Source: Alternaria dauci
Lineage: Eukaryota; Ascomycota; Dothideomycetes; Pleosporales; Pleosporaceae
NCBI RefSeq assembly: GCF_042100115.1
Contig: NC_091279.1
Coordinates: 868,001-932,000 of the forward strand
Length of the DNA: 64,000 nucleotides
Reading direction: 5' to 3'
The translations under genes were made by a program, and so were the position numbers. Below, in pieces: positions 1-12,111 of this stretch. Under the pieces are notes generated by a model. It made no database searches. It saw only the letters and a program-made list of their open reading frames with translations, and had not been told where the DNA came from. Positions within the stretch are counted from its first letter, which is position 1, and each line of letters starts with the position of its first letter.

Positions 1-421
1 CAAAGAAGCCCTGGAAGCTGTTAGTAAGCTGGGAACTTCTTGTTCGGCTCAACACGTACAATGTATATGAAGACCGCACCAAACACCGCGCCAGCAACTG
101 CGCCACCGTCCTCGGGGTCTTCATGTCCTCCCATTACGGTGCCGCTATGTCCCTGTGAAGTGTGTGTTAGCATACGTTTTACTCTGTACTTATACTTCCC
201 TAGCACGAGATTGGGTGTCGAGACGCTCGCGGATGTCGAAGGCTTCGGCGCGCGGAAGACGTACTTTGAAAAGCGCTCCAATCGTGGAGAGGATGACGAT
301 GGCGAAGAGGGACACGACGATGCTATCATTCCATCAGCTTCCCTACTACTTCTACTGCTACCAGGGCGTTTCGCGCGTACCATGTCCAAGCATTCATCGC
401 GGAAACAACGGGCTTCACCAT
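1..421 (-). CDS. V-type ATPase membrane-sector subunit f (RNASEK/Ypr170w-b family), 3' end cut by window
   Basis: Spliced model with exons 381-421, 322-265, 152-60 and 10-1, running off the left edge. The three introns are GT-AG; those at 153-264 and 11-59 carry CTAAC branch sites, the one at 323-380 CTGAT. The product begins MVKPVVSAMNAWTC, continues into a hydrophobic segment (IVVSLFAIVILSTIGALF), a short lumenal loop containing EDPEDG, then a second membrane segment. This matches my memory of yeast Ypr170w-b (start MRPVVS, loop NDPEDG), the fungal counterpart of RNASEK and subunit f of the V-ATPase Vo sector, which acidifies the vacuole. The ATG at 421 is chosen because the family starts at this point; the open frame further upstream is not needed. 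The gene diverges from BMT5. The family assignment is from remembered sequence, and about the last 15-20 residues lie outside the window. Confidence 0.72.
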
Positions 422-726
422 GATGGGCGGGTTGTAGCTTCTGTATCGCGCGGAGGCGGCTGGGTTATCGGCGGTGGCGGCGGCGCTTCGATCGCAGTAT
501 TTGAGGTAGTCCGCTACCTGTTTGGGCGATGTCGAGGACGCTATAGGGGCAGATGGAATTTGGGGGTGGTCGACGTTGGTGGTGGTAGCTTGGAGAGCCG
601 TCGTCATGTTGCGACGCCTGAGCCCTGCTTAGCAGGGTGGTCCAAGCTTGGGATATTCGTCAAAGTTCCGTTCCCCGCAAACCACCGAGGCGCATCTGAT
701 TGTCCAGCAATTGCAGGCACAGCAGC
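422..726. promoter_or_regulatory. Divergent intergenic region, V-ATPase f / BMT5
   Basis: 305 bases between two divergently transcribed starts, so it must hold both promoters and 5' leaders. Open frames across it look like shadows with no recognisable product. I see no TATA box or distinctive repeat. Confidence 0.5.
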
Positions 727-1800
727 ATGTCCAAGACAAAGACTAAACGCGCTCGTCGTGAGCTCAAACGCGAAGGAGACAAGAAGATCTTCGCGATCCA
801 CAAAAAGAACGCGAAAGCAGCCGCCGAGGCGAAACCTACTGCAAAGGCACCCGCGAAGAAGAAACACGGGAAGACGAGCGCACCAGCCGCAGCAGCAACT
901 ACATCTGCGACTACACCTGCTCACGTACAGCCCTCGCAGAAGCGCAAAATGCCATTTGGCGAATACGACCACATACTCCTTGTCGGCGAAGGCGATTTCA
1001 GTTTTACTCGCTCCTTGGCCATAGAACACGGCTGCGCAAATGTCACCGCCACAAGTTACGACGACCAAGAAGACCTTCACAGCAAATACCCTACTTTCAA
1101 AGAGATACAAGCCGAACTTTCAGCACTCTCACCACCAGTGCCCCTCCACCACGACATCGACGCAACAAAACTTTCAAGCTACAAACAGTTACGGTGTAAA
1201 CGTGACGAAGATGACGACGAGGAAGGCTGGGACACAATCGCATTCATGTTCCCTCATACAGGCGGCCTTTCCACCGACGTGAACAGGCAAGTCCGTGCGA
1301 ACCAAGCCCTGCTAGTATCCTTCTTCAAGTCCTGCCTCGACACATCGAACCAGAAACGGCGGTTACAAATCTTGCGAAACCAGGAAGCAGACAAGGAGAA
1401 AGGCACTGCTCCCCAGCAGACAATACGACCTTTCCTACGCATGGGCGGAAAAATCATCGTCACGCTATTCGAGGGCGAACCGTACACATTGTGGAACATT
1501 CGTGATCTGGCGAGACATGCTGGGTTGAGGGTGGTGGAGAGCTGGAAGTTCGATTGGGAGCAGTATCCCGGCTATCATCATGTCAGGACTCTGGGGGCCG
1601 TAGAGACCGGGTGGAAGGGCGAGGACAGAGCTGCGCGCATGTTCATGTTTGAGAAGATTCTGCTCGTGGCTGATAGCGATGAAGAGAAGGAGATGGCGCG
1701 GCAGGCAAAGGTGGGGAGAGGTGGACGGTTACCGAGCCAGAAAGAAGCCATGAAGAAAGCAATGGAGGAAGAGGAAGAGGAGGATGAAGATGATGAGTGA
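727..1800 (+). CDS. BMT5: 25S rRNA (uridine-N3) methyltransferase, BMT5-like
   Basis: Single exon, 357 aa. The ATG at 727 is preferred to the in-frame TTG at 700. After a Lys/Ala-rich basic tail (about residues 1-75, fitting nucleolar entry) comes the DUF2431 Rossmann-like domain: the SAM-binding motif LLVGEGDFSFTRSLA near residue 90, then WDTIAFMFPHTGG and GGKIIVTLFEGEPYTLWNIRDLA, and the family signature FDWEQYPGYHHVRTLG. Yeast Bmt5 makes m3U on 25S rRNA in the nucleolus during 60S biogenesis, which is the inferred role. The C-terminus is a run of Glu/Asp. Other ribosome-biogenesis genes in the window are ARB1 and RPF1. Domain identity is firm; the exact target nucleotide is inferred from yeast. 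Confidence 0.88.
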   Translation: MSKTKTKRARRELKREGDKKIFAIHKKNAKAAAEAKPTAKAPAKKKHGKTSAPAAAATTSATTPAHVQPSQKRKMPFGEYDHILLVGEGDFSFTRSLAIEHGCANVTATSYDDQEDLHSKYPTFKEIQAELSALSPPVPLHHDIDATKLSSYKQLRCKRDEDDDEEGWDTIAFMFPHTGGLSTDVNRQVRANQALLVSFFKSCLDTSNQKRRLQILRNQEADKEKGTAPQQTIRPFLRMGGKIIVTLFEGEPYTLWNIRDLARHAGLRVVESWKFDWEQYPGYHHVRTLGAVETGWKGEDRAARMFMFEKILLVADSDEEKEMARQAKVGRGGRLPSQKEAMKKAMEEEEEEDEDDE

Positions 1801-2044
1801 GCCTGCAATCACGGACACAAACACTTTCGGGCACCATTCCCAATATTGGGCGAGTACATGTTTGCAGGTTGCACGGAAAGCAGTAATCGGACTTAATCAA
1901 CTGCGAAAGCTTTGAGATCCTACTATACCACATGATAGGACCAGAGACGCAGACCCATCCCGCGCCGGGTAGATGCACATACCAAAACGCCACGCTATAC
2001 CCGATAATCATACAAATGTCGTTGGAAGAAAAAGAGAGAAAACA

Positions 2045-3448
2045 TCACATGACGTAAACCTTCCGGACCTCACTCTCATGCCATTTCTCGCTGCTCAGTC
2101 CGCCAGCCGGGTCTCTCACGAAGCCTTCTTCTGTTCCAACTTTTTCGTTAAAGATGCGCAGCCTCTCGGAGCCATATATGCGACCGTTTGGCAGTACTAC
2201 GGGTGCGTCTTCAACAATCGATTTGGTGTGGAGAGCATAGGGAACATTGCGCGCTAGCTCGTTGAGCTCGGTGCTGCATATCGGACAGACCGTTGTAGTA
2301 GACGAAGCAGCATTCGTGGAAGACGGTGTGTAGGCGGAATGGCAAGCGGGTGTCTTGAGGGCGGAGAGGCCGGCACTCAAGGCGACGTGGAGGAGCGGCC
2401 GCGGAGGGAGGGCGTAGAGGTTGTGGTGAGTCTGGACAAAGACGTCGGCTAGGTGTGACCATCGCGAAGTCGAGTAGAGAGACTAGAAAGTTGTTAAATA
2501 TGCAACGATATGCCGTCTTGAACAAGCTTACAGCATAAGGCTCCACCTCATCCCAAGGCCTGTACGCCAACATGCCCGCTGCCCTTCTCATCAATTCAAA
2601 ATCCCCACTCGTACTCAGATACTTCTTAGCATGAGCCCTCGCCTCGACCAACTTTGTTTCCCCGCCTCCGCCTCCAATACTAACGCCATTCATACCGTCA
2701 TCTTGCGTCTCCAACCCATCCATTCCGCTCATTCCAGCCTCATGCCCTTGTCGGACCAGTTCAATATACTGCTGTAGCCTGAGTTCAAATTCCAACATGC
2801 TGCCCCCCTTCTTGAGTTCCTTGCCGTGTTCCTTGCACCATTCGAGCGCCAAAGACGTGCTCATGCCCTCCCTCAGACTCTTTTCGATTCGATGGCACGC
2901 CACAAACGCATCCACATCCACAAGTTCTGTGATCCCTTTGCTCTTTGCCAAACACGCCGCACTTTCCGCGTAACCCTCTCTCAAGAGGTAATCAACGAGC
3001 AAACGACTCAATCGCGTTCGAGACCACTCGTCGTATTTGACGTCGACAAGGCTCTGAATTTCGTAAAGGTCTTGCAGGTGTTGTAGGCGCGCTTTCGCGG
3101 AGCGGTGGATGCGCGTTTCTTCCTCGTGGAGGTTTTCTAGTTTGCGCTTCAGGCCCTGCATCTTGCTTATCATGGAGTCGAGGGAATCCAGTGTGGCTTC
3201 TGGTGAGGCGTTCTTAGAGGCGGCTTTAGTGGCGGCTGTTAGAGATGTGGTAAGGTTGCTGGAGGAATGCTCGATGACGCGCTGGGCGTTTTTGAAGTTG
3301 CGCCGGGAGAGTTCGTACGGCATGCGGAGGAGAGGTTGATCCTGCGACCGTGTTAGTATGAGGCGTGGGTGCACCTGGATAGCTGGGTAGGCATTACGAG
3401 GAGGAGATGCGACTCCGCATTGAGTTTCGTGCTTGTGAGTTCCGCCAT
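2045..3448 (-). CDS. FYV10: GID/CTLH ubiquitin-ligase subunit FYV10 (Gid9/MAEA)
   Basis: Three exons, 3448-3398, 3341-2532 and 2482-2045, giving 432 aa. Intron 1 has a CTAAC branch and CGCAG acceptor; intron 2 is 49 nt. The product starts MAELTSTKLNAESHLLLDQP, the usual family start. It contains an N-terminal coiled region, a LisH segment (RLSRLLVDYLLREGYAESAACL), CTLH and CRA helices, and a C-terminal degenerate RING (CPICSTELNE ... LPNGRIYGSERL). The GID/CTLH complex is a RING E3 ligase that in yeast degrades gluconeogenic enzymes when glucose returns; Fyv10/Gid9 is one of its RING subunits. The 3' end faces BMT5 (convergent). Without splicing both termini would be misread, since each intron lies near a conserved block. 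Confidence 0.88.
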
Positions 3449-4078
3449 GGCGAGCAGGAAGTGATCTCAATGAATCACGCTCTTGCTGTGAGAGTCTCTA
3501 TGCCTCGGGATACTGTGGGTTCTAATGAATGCAATGAGGGTAAAAGTCTTGGAGAGCGATAGTCTGGAAGTGTGGTAACGGAGGGTTTGGTGTAGATGCT
3601 CGAGCTCCACTATCGCGGAGCTTGCGGGGGTGCTCGTCAGGGCTCATAGCTCTCGCCAATCGGCACGTGCCGAGCACTTTACGACCCGGAAAACCGCGTG
3701 CATGCACGCTTCACCCTCAAAACTACCGTATAGGCGTTCCAATCTCCAACTGTGCGCATCTCTTGATGCGAAGAACACGAACATGAAGTCTAACTACGCA
3801 TATGGCGTTCACAACGAGCGTGACAACAATATATGCTTCTATGTGATATCATTCTGATCGTAAGGCAAATCTAAAACTCCTCTAAGAACCAATGCATCAT
3901 AAAGCATAATCCAGATGTCTCTACCCATGCAGAACGACACTGACGCAGGTAGCGATGAGCTGCCGGCCTACTGCAGAGGTATCCCAAAAACCTGCTCTAA
4001 GGCCATTACTTTTTTGTTCACCTGCGTTCCGCAGCTCGGAGGACGCGTGTAGCTAGCGAAAATACTCCCAAAATCCGC
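3449..4078. other. Intergenic region, FYV10 upstream / ARB1 downstream
   Basis: 630 bases between the start of FYV10 and the end of ARB1, both on the minus strand. Only short ORFs without recognisable product occur. It should contain the FYV10 promoter and the ARB1 3' UTR; I see no other structure. Confidence 0.4.
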
Positions 4079-6042
4079 TTAGAGAGCACCAGTCGACGCC
4101 ATCTTCTTGCGGAGATGGTTCTTGTACTCGCCAATGCTTCCGTCCCACCGGCGGACGGTCTTGTGTTCGCAAACCATGATATCCTTTGCAATCTTGTCAA
4201 GCAATCTATTGCTTGTTAGCACGTTACTTCACTGTTAGGAGAGCGATGAACATACCGGAAGTCGTGCGAAACGACGACGACACCACCACTGAAAGCGTTG
4301 ATGGCATCAGCCAAACTGTCAATAGTTGGAATATCCAGACCGTTGGTGGGCTCGTCGAGCAACAACATGTTCGGTCCCTCGATAGCAAGCAGGGCGAAGA
4401 CAATACGGGACTTTTGACCGTCGGACAGAGTGGCCATCTTGGAGGTCTGAGCCTCACCAGTCATACCGTAACGGCCGAGCTGTTGACGCCAGTACTGAAG
4501 ATCTTGGCTGATGTGGTGGAACTTGTCGCGGACGAAGTCAAGGGCAGACTTGGTGAGGTCAAGCTGTTCAGCAGAGTGCTGGCTGTACACACCGAGCTTC
4601 AAGTGGGTGTGGCGCGATACGACACCAGATGTGGGGCTGAGCTTTCCGGTGAAGATGTTGAGCAGAGTCGATTTGCCAACACCGTTGGGTCCAACAAGCG
4701 CAGTTCGGGAGTCCATGTCGACACCAAAGTCGAGGTTCTCGTACAGGTTGTCCTTTGGATCTCCAGAGTAAGAGAAGCTAACATTGTCGAGCGAAAGCAC
4801 AGGTGGTGGCAGCTTCTCGACATCGGCGAAACGGAAAGTGAAGACACGGTCAACGGCAACGGGCTCAATCAGGCCATCGGCCTCCATCTTGTCCAAGATC
4901 TTCTGTCGAGACTTGGCTTGCCTGACCAAGTTGGCGTAAGTACCAGCGGAAGCAATGAATTTCTTGATGTGCTTGATCTCATCTTGCTGCTTCTCGTAGG
5001 CCTTGGTCTGGTTGACCTCCTGCTCAGTGCGGGTCTTGTGGTATGTGTCGTAGTTACCTCCGTAGTAGAGGAGCTTCTTTTGACGCATGTCAATCATGTT
5101 TGTGCAGACACCGTTCAAGAAGTCCATGGAGTGGGACACGAGAACCAGAGTGCGCTCCCACTTCTTCATGTACTCCTCAAGCCACACACAGGCCTCCAAG
5201 TCCAAATGGGCAGTGGGGTCGTCGAGCAGCAACAGGGCGGGCTTGACGAACAGCGCCTTGGCGAGCGCGACACGCATACGCCATCCACCGGACATGTCCT
5301 TTGTCTTCTTGTGGATGGTGGTCTTGTTGAAGCCGAGACCGGTGAGAATGAGGGATGCGCGGGTGTGGAAGGTTGACGGGTCCATGTCTTCTTGACGCTG
5401 CCAGAGGGTTAGCGAGATTTATTTTGATCCGACCTGACTGGTACATACCTCGTAGATGTCGTCGAGAAGAGGGCTCTCGGGACCGTCCTTCTCAAGGATG
5501 TCCTCCGCCAGCTTCTCGAGACGGGCCAACTCGTTCTCAGCCTCACGGACAACCCACTCCAAGGCACCCAACTCGGTCTTGGGGGCACCCTGGTTCAACA
5601 GGTAAATGTCAATGTGCTCTGGGAAGGGGAACTCGCGCTTGTCGATGGCCTTGAGAAGGGTCGTCTTTCCGCAACCGTTCTCACCCAACAGACCGTATCG
5701 TCGGCCGTAGTTGATCTCGAGGGTGGAGTCGTTGAAGAGGACTTTTCCGTGGAAGACGAGCGATGCAGAGATGATCTTGACATCGCGCGACTGCTCGAGC
5801 GAGGCGAGCACACCGGTGGTGACACGGTCGGACAGGCCGTGCTTGTCCTCCTGCATGGTGAGCTTCTTGACCTCCTCGTTCAGCTCGAGATCCTCGGCGT
5901 CGTCGCCGTTCTCAGAGTTGGCCTTGGAGGCATTCTTGGAGTTGGCCTTGGACGACAACTTGGAAGTGGCCGTCTTCTTGGGCTTCGCATCGCCGTCAGC
6001 GGCGCGCTTCGCCTGGCGGGCAGCTTTCGAGGCGGAGACCAT
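4079..6042 (-). CDS. ARB1: ABCF ATPase ARB1, ribosome biogenesis factor
   Basis: Exons 6042-5449, 5397-4256 and 4205-4079 give 620 aa, close to yeast Arb1 (610). Introns are about 50 nt with CTAAC branch sites. Two ABC modules in tandem and no membrane segments, as expected for ABCF: Walker A GENGCGKTT (about residues 120-128) and GPNGVGKST in the second half; Walker B LLLLDDPTAHLDL and LLLLDEPTNGLDI. The Asp in the first Walker B where Glu is usual is, as I recall, normal for Arb1 and not a defect. The linker contains KFIASAGTYANLVRQAKSRQ. Arb1 shuttles between nucleus and cytoplasm and is needed for 40S and 60S maturation and export. The N-terminus is Lys/Ala/Ser rich. Human counterpart: ABCF2. 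Confidence 0.93.
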
Positions 6043-6807
6043 GGTGTCTTAGTGGTGTATGAGTGAAGACGCTGGGGTGGTGGAAGGAGGAGGAAATTTC
6101 GTAGGGTTGGGAACAACGTCAATCTGTGCCCCGCTAAGTCTCTTATCGATTGTCGATACCCAAAGGTTCTGTTTCAGCGTTCTCTTGTCGAAGCGCAACA
6201 CTCGGAGGAAAAAACGAGTGGAGTATTGAAGCGCTGCTGATGATGTAGAAGGAGAGGATGTAGGAACAAGAAACAGTCAGGGTCGATCAAACAATGCAAC
6301 CCGGTGAATCAATTTTCTTACTTGTGGCGAAGGCTGCGCACGGCCAATGATCGCTCCCCCACCATCATCATAGGGCAAGTAAGGCGCTCAGCGGTCAAGC
6401 TGAACGCTGACATCGCTGCACGTGTGTCTCGTTGGGGGATTAGGCCTTGTGACACGCGGACAGCCTTGACGTTTTGTGGGATGCAGAACAGTTGCATCTG
6501 TGTATGATACGAGTCTGCTCTACCTAGGTACACTGAGGTAGGTACTGCCCAGGTGCGCTATGCACCCCTCAACAAGGCGTCGATAGGCTCATGACCCTTA
6601 AGAAGATCTCAGTGCATGGTTAGTGCATACTCTACAAGGTCTCACGATTCGAGGAACATTTTTCTATGTTGAGTGTCATTGGTATTGGATATCATGTGTT
6701 TGGTTGTGGGGGGTTGTTGGGGGACAACCTGTGGATACTCCTCGGAAAAGCGACAATCGTTGTATGCGGTTCTTATCATGACCATGCTCAACCATGATAA
6801 GCCCGTA
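6043..6807. other. Intergenic region, ARB1 upstream / HPP-protein downstream
   Basis: 765 bases with no ORF I can support. The part next to 6042 must hold the ARB1 promoter; the distal part is the 3' flank of the HPP gene. Confidence 0.4.
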
Positions 6808-7843
6808 CTATATACCAGCCTGGCTACTCCCGCTATTACTCGGAACCATGGTGAACTCGGCACTACTCCTTCCACTGTCTGCCTCTTTTGTCTCCATGTC
6901 CCCTTCTTCTCTCCGGTCGTCCACTCTCTTTCGTAACCTTTCTCTTAGCCTCTCTAGTACTCTTGTCTCTTCCGCATTCAGACTCATGTCGTCTGGCAGC
7001 ACGACTTCTGCACCACTGATGTCTATTCTATCTCCTGCTTCATCATAGCGTCGTTCCTCTGCACTCTTCTTTGGTTCCAATCCGCCTTTCGCATCTGGCA
7101 CTATCTCTTCGTCTTGAATCTTTGCTTTCCGCAAATCCACAGGGGTCCACCAATATATTGGAAACTGTCGCTGAATGTTGTTGACGACCAGCCCAACTGC
7201 AACCATAAGGGTGGTGCCCCAGAGAACAAGCCCAACGAAATACCAACCCATGGCCGTGATGACCGGGTCTGTTGCGGCGAGCACTGCGGATGCGCCACCT
7301 GGAGGATGTACAGTGTTGGTCAAAAGCATGACGGCAGACGCGCATCCGCATGCTACGGCACCCGCGATCCATTTTATGGACTCGTACTCTGAGTGGTATT
7401 GAAACAACTTCGATACACCGACGCCAATGAGTGCGGAGATGCCATGGCCAAGCAGAGCATTGCGGGGTTGGCCGAGTGGTGAACGGATGGAATTATACTC
7501 GAGAACTGCAGAGGCACCCTGTGCATGTAGTCAGCACAACCCACCACTACGGCTTCATTTACGGGTAACGTACAAACGAGGCGATCAACGCAGGTGGCTG
7601 ATGCCATTGTATACTGTCCGTATTGTTGAAGACTGCTGCTACAACCGCTAGGCCACAGAAGGCGCCTATCAACGACCAGAACGCTCCAAGTATGTTCCCA
7701 ACATCCTGTCGCATCTCTTTCCTGTACCCAAGGAACCTCGACATCGGTGTCGGAAGCTTGTACAGCGGCGAAGGAGGAATGACGCGATTAAGGTGGCGAT
7801 CGATATCAAGATCCCATTGTCTAGCACCTGAAAACACACTCAT
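6808..7843 (-). CDS. HPP-family integral membrane protein
   Basis: Two exons, 7843-7574 and 7518-6808, joined by a GT-AG intron of 55 nt, give 326 aa. The HPP domain is clear: several hydrophobic segments, the stretch NSIRSPLGQPRNALLGHG and the name-giving NTVHPPGGASAVLA. The tail after the last membrane segment (from about residue 200) is hydrophilic and charged, presumably cytosolic. HPP proteins are four-helix membrane proteins; some plant and cyanobacterial members move nitrite across organelle membranes, but function in fungi is not settled, so no substrate is assigned. I start at 7843 (MSVFSGARQWD) because related fungal proteins begin just before DIDxHLN. The in-frame ATG at 7900 would add 19 mostly hydrophobic residues and cannot be excluded. 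Confidence 0.82.
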
Positions 7844-8868
7844 AGTGGCCAGGAAGACTAGAAAGAGACAGAGTCTACACACAAAGTATAAAAAAGACAA
7901 GCAACGGGACGACGAAGTCTATAAGAAACTAAGGTTCAAGGTCTCGGGAGCGGACCGCATAAGCTCTTTGCGCAACCAAAGTGCCTCATCGCGCCATTTA
8001 GTCCCGGATCCAGCGTCGAGGAACGGTGCCTTTGGCCGGTCGTTCACGAGTCGAATTGCACAAACACGCGCATCAACCCTGACGTTGACCTGGCACATGC
8101 GCGACGATCTGAGTTGGAGGTTTACGCGCAACAAGTTGGGCTTTACGTAAAATTACGTACCACAAACACCGTCATAATATGGCTTTGTGAACATCTCCTC
8201 GGTTCCGCGGATACGCTTCGTGTAGTGAGTGATGCGAGTCTGAAGTGTTTTTGCGAATGTACTGAGTTTATTCAAAGGACTTTCGTCATGGTTGTTGCGC
8301 TGATAATAGCAGTCAGAGTGCAAACAGAGAAATGTCGAGCCGTACTCCGTGATCACTCGATATTGTTATCCAGCGAAGGACTTGCAGCGAATGTTTTGAA
8401 TATTGCAACATGTTGCATACATCTTTGCATCTATCCGGTTGCGTCGAATATAGTTGTGCCTGGGATTGTACTACTGGACATACCAGAAAGTCCAGGATGA
8501 ACAGCTGAAGATCCCTGCGCCCACCACGCTAAACAACTGCTTATATGGATCCTGCATCACCAGCACACATGACTTGTAGAAGGCGGTCAACTAAAAGCTT
8601 TATACAACGACATGCGGCGAGACGCCGATACGCGACACTGTATTATGCTATGATGTAAGCGGGTATAAATCTATTTGGGAAGGTGTCGAACACTACGACT
8701 GCGCTACATATGTGCAACGCCAGTGGCCCCGCAGCCTCAAGAAGAATACGACCATGTGCGCCGCTGACCGACAAACGCCTCATAATTGCAGTATGCCAGC
8801 CCTAAACCCGCTACCCATATATCCCGTGATTCCCTGAACTCCTATAAAGACACAAAACCCACGTACGA
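7844..8868. other. Intergenic region, HPP upstream / RAD16 downstream
   Basis: About 1 kb without a supportable gene. Short ORFs at 7919-8134 and 8114-8500 have no recognisable motif. It should include the HPP promoter and the RAD16 3' UTR. Confidence 0.4.
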
Positions 8869-11800
8869 CTAGGTACCACGGAACAGGAACTGCAGATCTT
8901 CAGGACTCAGGCGATCCATGGCAACCTTGTCGTTGTTCACAGTACCAGCAATCATAGCCGCCTTCTTCTCTTGCAGTGCAACCATGCGCGACTCTACACT
9001 GTCTTCGATACAGAGGCGAGTAATCACACAAGGGCGACGTTGACCGATACGATGGCATCGATCGGCAGACTGCCACTCAGCTGCTGGATTCCACCATCTG
9101 TATTGTTTTAGTAAGCTGTCACAAGACATGGCCAAGGGTAGTACTTACGGATCAACGATGAATACTCTGGAGGCTTCAGTAAGGTTGAGAGCGACACCAC
9201 CGGCCTTGAGAGAGACGAGGAAGACCTCAACATCCGGGTTCGTCATAAAGTGGTCAATACTCTTCTGACGTTGGGCGGGTGTCATGCTACCATCTAACAT
9301 GACCGTGTTGAAACCGGCGCGACGCAGACGCCACTCGATGAGTTGCAACATCGACGTGAACTGGCTGAAGACGATGGACTTGAGCGTCTGTTTTTTGCTG
9401 CGAAGCTTGTACAGGTCGTATACCAACATCTCGATCTTGGTGGAAGAAGTCCAGTTCTCCATCTTGATACGGTTGATGATGGACGTCTTTTTGACAGAAT
9501 CTTCGTCTTGCTCGAGCTCAGGCTGCTCAAAATCGATGGCAAGAGCGATGTGACAGCGAGGACAGTCTGCTTCGGTACCGGATGCTTCGCAGGTATCCAT
9601 AAAGTCTTTGATGCAAGCGCGACAGAACTCGTGACGGCAGTGAGAGCGTACCGCATCCTCGGCAGGCTCGTCGCAGATGTTACACACGTAGACGTTGCCA
9701 GCACCTTCAACCGCATTCTTCTTCAGCAGCAGATCAGGATGATTAGCGACCTGTCGCATTTGCATAATGAGACCGAAGATGTTGGCGTAGTTGTTTAGCA
9801 TGACACCTTGTGCAACGTACGTATCGAACTTGCGTGAGGAGTTGGACATGATTGATGTTGAGAAATCACGCTCCACCTCACTGAAGAACTCGTTGTGGAT
9901 GATGATATCCTTCATCGGAAGCTCCATCGAGTTAGTGTGATCGCGCTTCATACGTCGTAACATGATGCGAGCAGTGATCAAATGAAGCTTCGTCAAGGCT
10001 TCTTCGCGAAGCTGGACATCATCACCAGTAATTGGGTTCAGAAGTTCCTGATTGAACACGGAAATGTGTTCGGACGCACCGTGGTTGCAAGCAACACACA
10101 TGTGGTCATCATCGGTAGCCCAATGCAGCTTCTCGCAGTCGCACGAACGGCAGAAGTAGTCCGCAAAAGGACGAACCTCCAGAAAGCGAAGGAGGGAGAA
10201 GAACTCTCCGATGCGGTTCTGAACCGGCGTACCGGACAAGCACCACTTGTAGGTACTAGTAAGCGCAAAGCAAGCCTTAGCTACACCAGTATTGCGAGAC
10301 TTGATGCTGTGCGCTTCGTCTAGAATCAAGCGGTGGTAATGGATGGCGTGGAGTGCCGATGCTTCCTTGATGATGTCCTCGCCGCGAGACCATCCTTTGG
10401 TTTCCTTGCGGTGGAGTGACTCCAGAGAGTTGTACGAAACCATAATTACGTCGTAGGACTTCAGTTCCTTGACCGACATCTTCTTGCATTTGGCATTTGT
10501 GCCGTGATACACCAAGACTTTGAGTTTGTTGTCTGTGTATTCGCGGATCTCGTTGGACCATTGCATCAGAGCGACTGGCGGAACACAGACCAGCGTCGGC
10601 TGCTTTGCAGGGTAGTCGGACATGATCAGAGAGACAGCCTGAATAGTCTTGCCCATACCCATCTCGTCCCCAAGCAGCCCACCCTTGTAGTGTGTCTTCT
10701 CTTGCCGAACCATCCAGCTGAGGCCCTCCAATTGGAATGGCTTCAATCGCCGGGTGATTGATGCTGGCTGCTCTGCCTTCTGAGTCTCGAGGACCGGGAT
10801 CTTCTTCAGATCATCCCACATGGTGCGCAACTTTGGGTGCTGTTGCTCTGCTCGCTCACGGTTCATAGCGCGCTTTCGCTCCCACTTGTCTGCGATGTGT
10901 GCGAACCTCGCCCGACGACCGACTGCATCCTCCTTCTCGCCTCGAGTGAGCTTCTTCTTGCGGCCTCGAGCTGCTTTGGGGTTCGCCGCGATAATCTTCT
11001 TCGCACGCGCACTTGTTGTCATCAGAGGCTCCTCGTCGCTATCGCTAGCCATGGGTGTTTCGATATCATTGAGCAGAGAGTCGGCGTCGTCAGCATCGTC
11101 AGGACGGAACTCTCCGCCATCGGACTCGTCGTCATCATCAAGGAAGTCCTCCTCTGTGAAGGCACCCCTCTTCTTTGTACTAGAGCGCGCAGAGCGACCA
11201 CGCCTCGTTGAAGATTCTTGGGCCTTGCCCTTACCCTTGCCTTGGTAAGATGGAGGTGAGGACATCTCGACCATCAATAAATCCGGGTCATCGTCGCTGA
11301 AAATTTCTTCGGCCTTGGCTTTGCCCTTTCCCTTGCCAACATATGCAGGCGCTTTCTTGCGGCGCGAAGGTGCGACTGGCTCATCTTCGTCAGATAGCAT
11401 GTCTTCATCTTCCTCTGCCTCAACTTTCTGGCGCTTGCTATGTGGCGCATCCTCTTCGTCCTCCAACTGCATTTGTAGAGCGATTTCAGCGTCCATGTCG
11501 AGCGGCATGTCTTCAGAATCGGAGTCTAGCACAGCGCTGCGAGACCGCTTAGACGAGGCGCTTTGTGAAGGCGTTGTGGCCTTGTTCAGCCGACTACGGG
11601 CGGGCATCTTGCCACGATTGATTGATGCAGCCGGTGTGGTCGAGATGCTGGTTCCCGGTGTCTCGTAATCCGAGTTCTCCAAAGAAGGTGAGCCGCTTGA
11701 GCTCTCTTGCTCTGCTGGTCCTGCGTTGAGTCCTGCTAGCCGTCCGCGAGTGGCGGGCGCCTTCTTGGACTTGGCGGGAATCAATACTTGTTTGAGGACG

Positions 11801-12111
11801 CGGCGGCTGTTGGCGGATGGTTTGGGCGCTTCGGCTTCGACTTCGATTGAGTCCGTCTCATGATCAGAAGAGTTGGGTACGAATGATGTAGAGGCGCGAG
11901 TGCGCTTCTGTTTGTGGCGACTGTCAGCCATGGGGGAATCTACCAGAGCTGTGATCGCGTTAGCACTAGGGCAAGGGACAGCCACTGCTACTTATACATA
12001 GGTGAGTGATGAAATGAGCCTATACATACCGACTGCAGACGCTGGTGAAGGCGCGGTGGCGACGTCATTCGCGACACCGGTCGACTTGCGGGTTGATCGC
12101 CGGAGTGCCAT
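8869..12111 (-). CDS. RAD16: SNF2-family DNA repair ATPase RAD16 with RING finger
   Basis: Exons 12111-12030, 11948-9149 and 9097-8869 give 1036 aa. The first exon encodes [10 protein letters not shown]; the last intron falls inside the helicase motif [15 protein letters not shown], which is restored exactly by splicing. The N-terminal 400 residues are acidic and Ser/Lys-rich. Then come the SNF2 ATPase (Walker [10 protein letters not shown] near residue 455, DEAH box, [20 protein letters not shown]), a Cys-rich insertion ([11 protein letters not shown]...CVACNH), a C3HC4 RING ([12 protein letters not shown]...CPRCH, about 784-828) and helicase-C ([18 protein letters not shown]). Yeast Rad16 with Rad7 performs global-genome nucleotide excision repair on non-transcribed DNA and acts in an E3 ligase. 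Architecture and length match; identity is firm. Confidence 0.94.

Noticed and set aside
155..1024. 289-codon plus frame across the V-ATPase f / BMT5 junction
   Set aside because: Arg-rich shadow of real exons on minus and of BMT5 on plus.
5215..5260. Asp in place of catalytic Glu in the first Walker B of ARB1 (DDPTAHLD) as a defect
   Set aside because: From memory yeast Arb1 carries the same residues, so it is a family feature.
4186..5376. 396-codon plus frame opposite ARB1
   Set aside because: Val/Leu/Glu-rich antisense shadow of a strongly biased coding exon; ARB1 on minus has firm ABC motifs.
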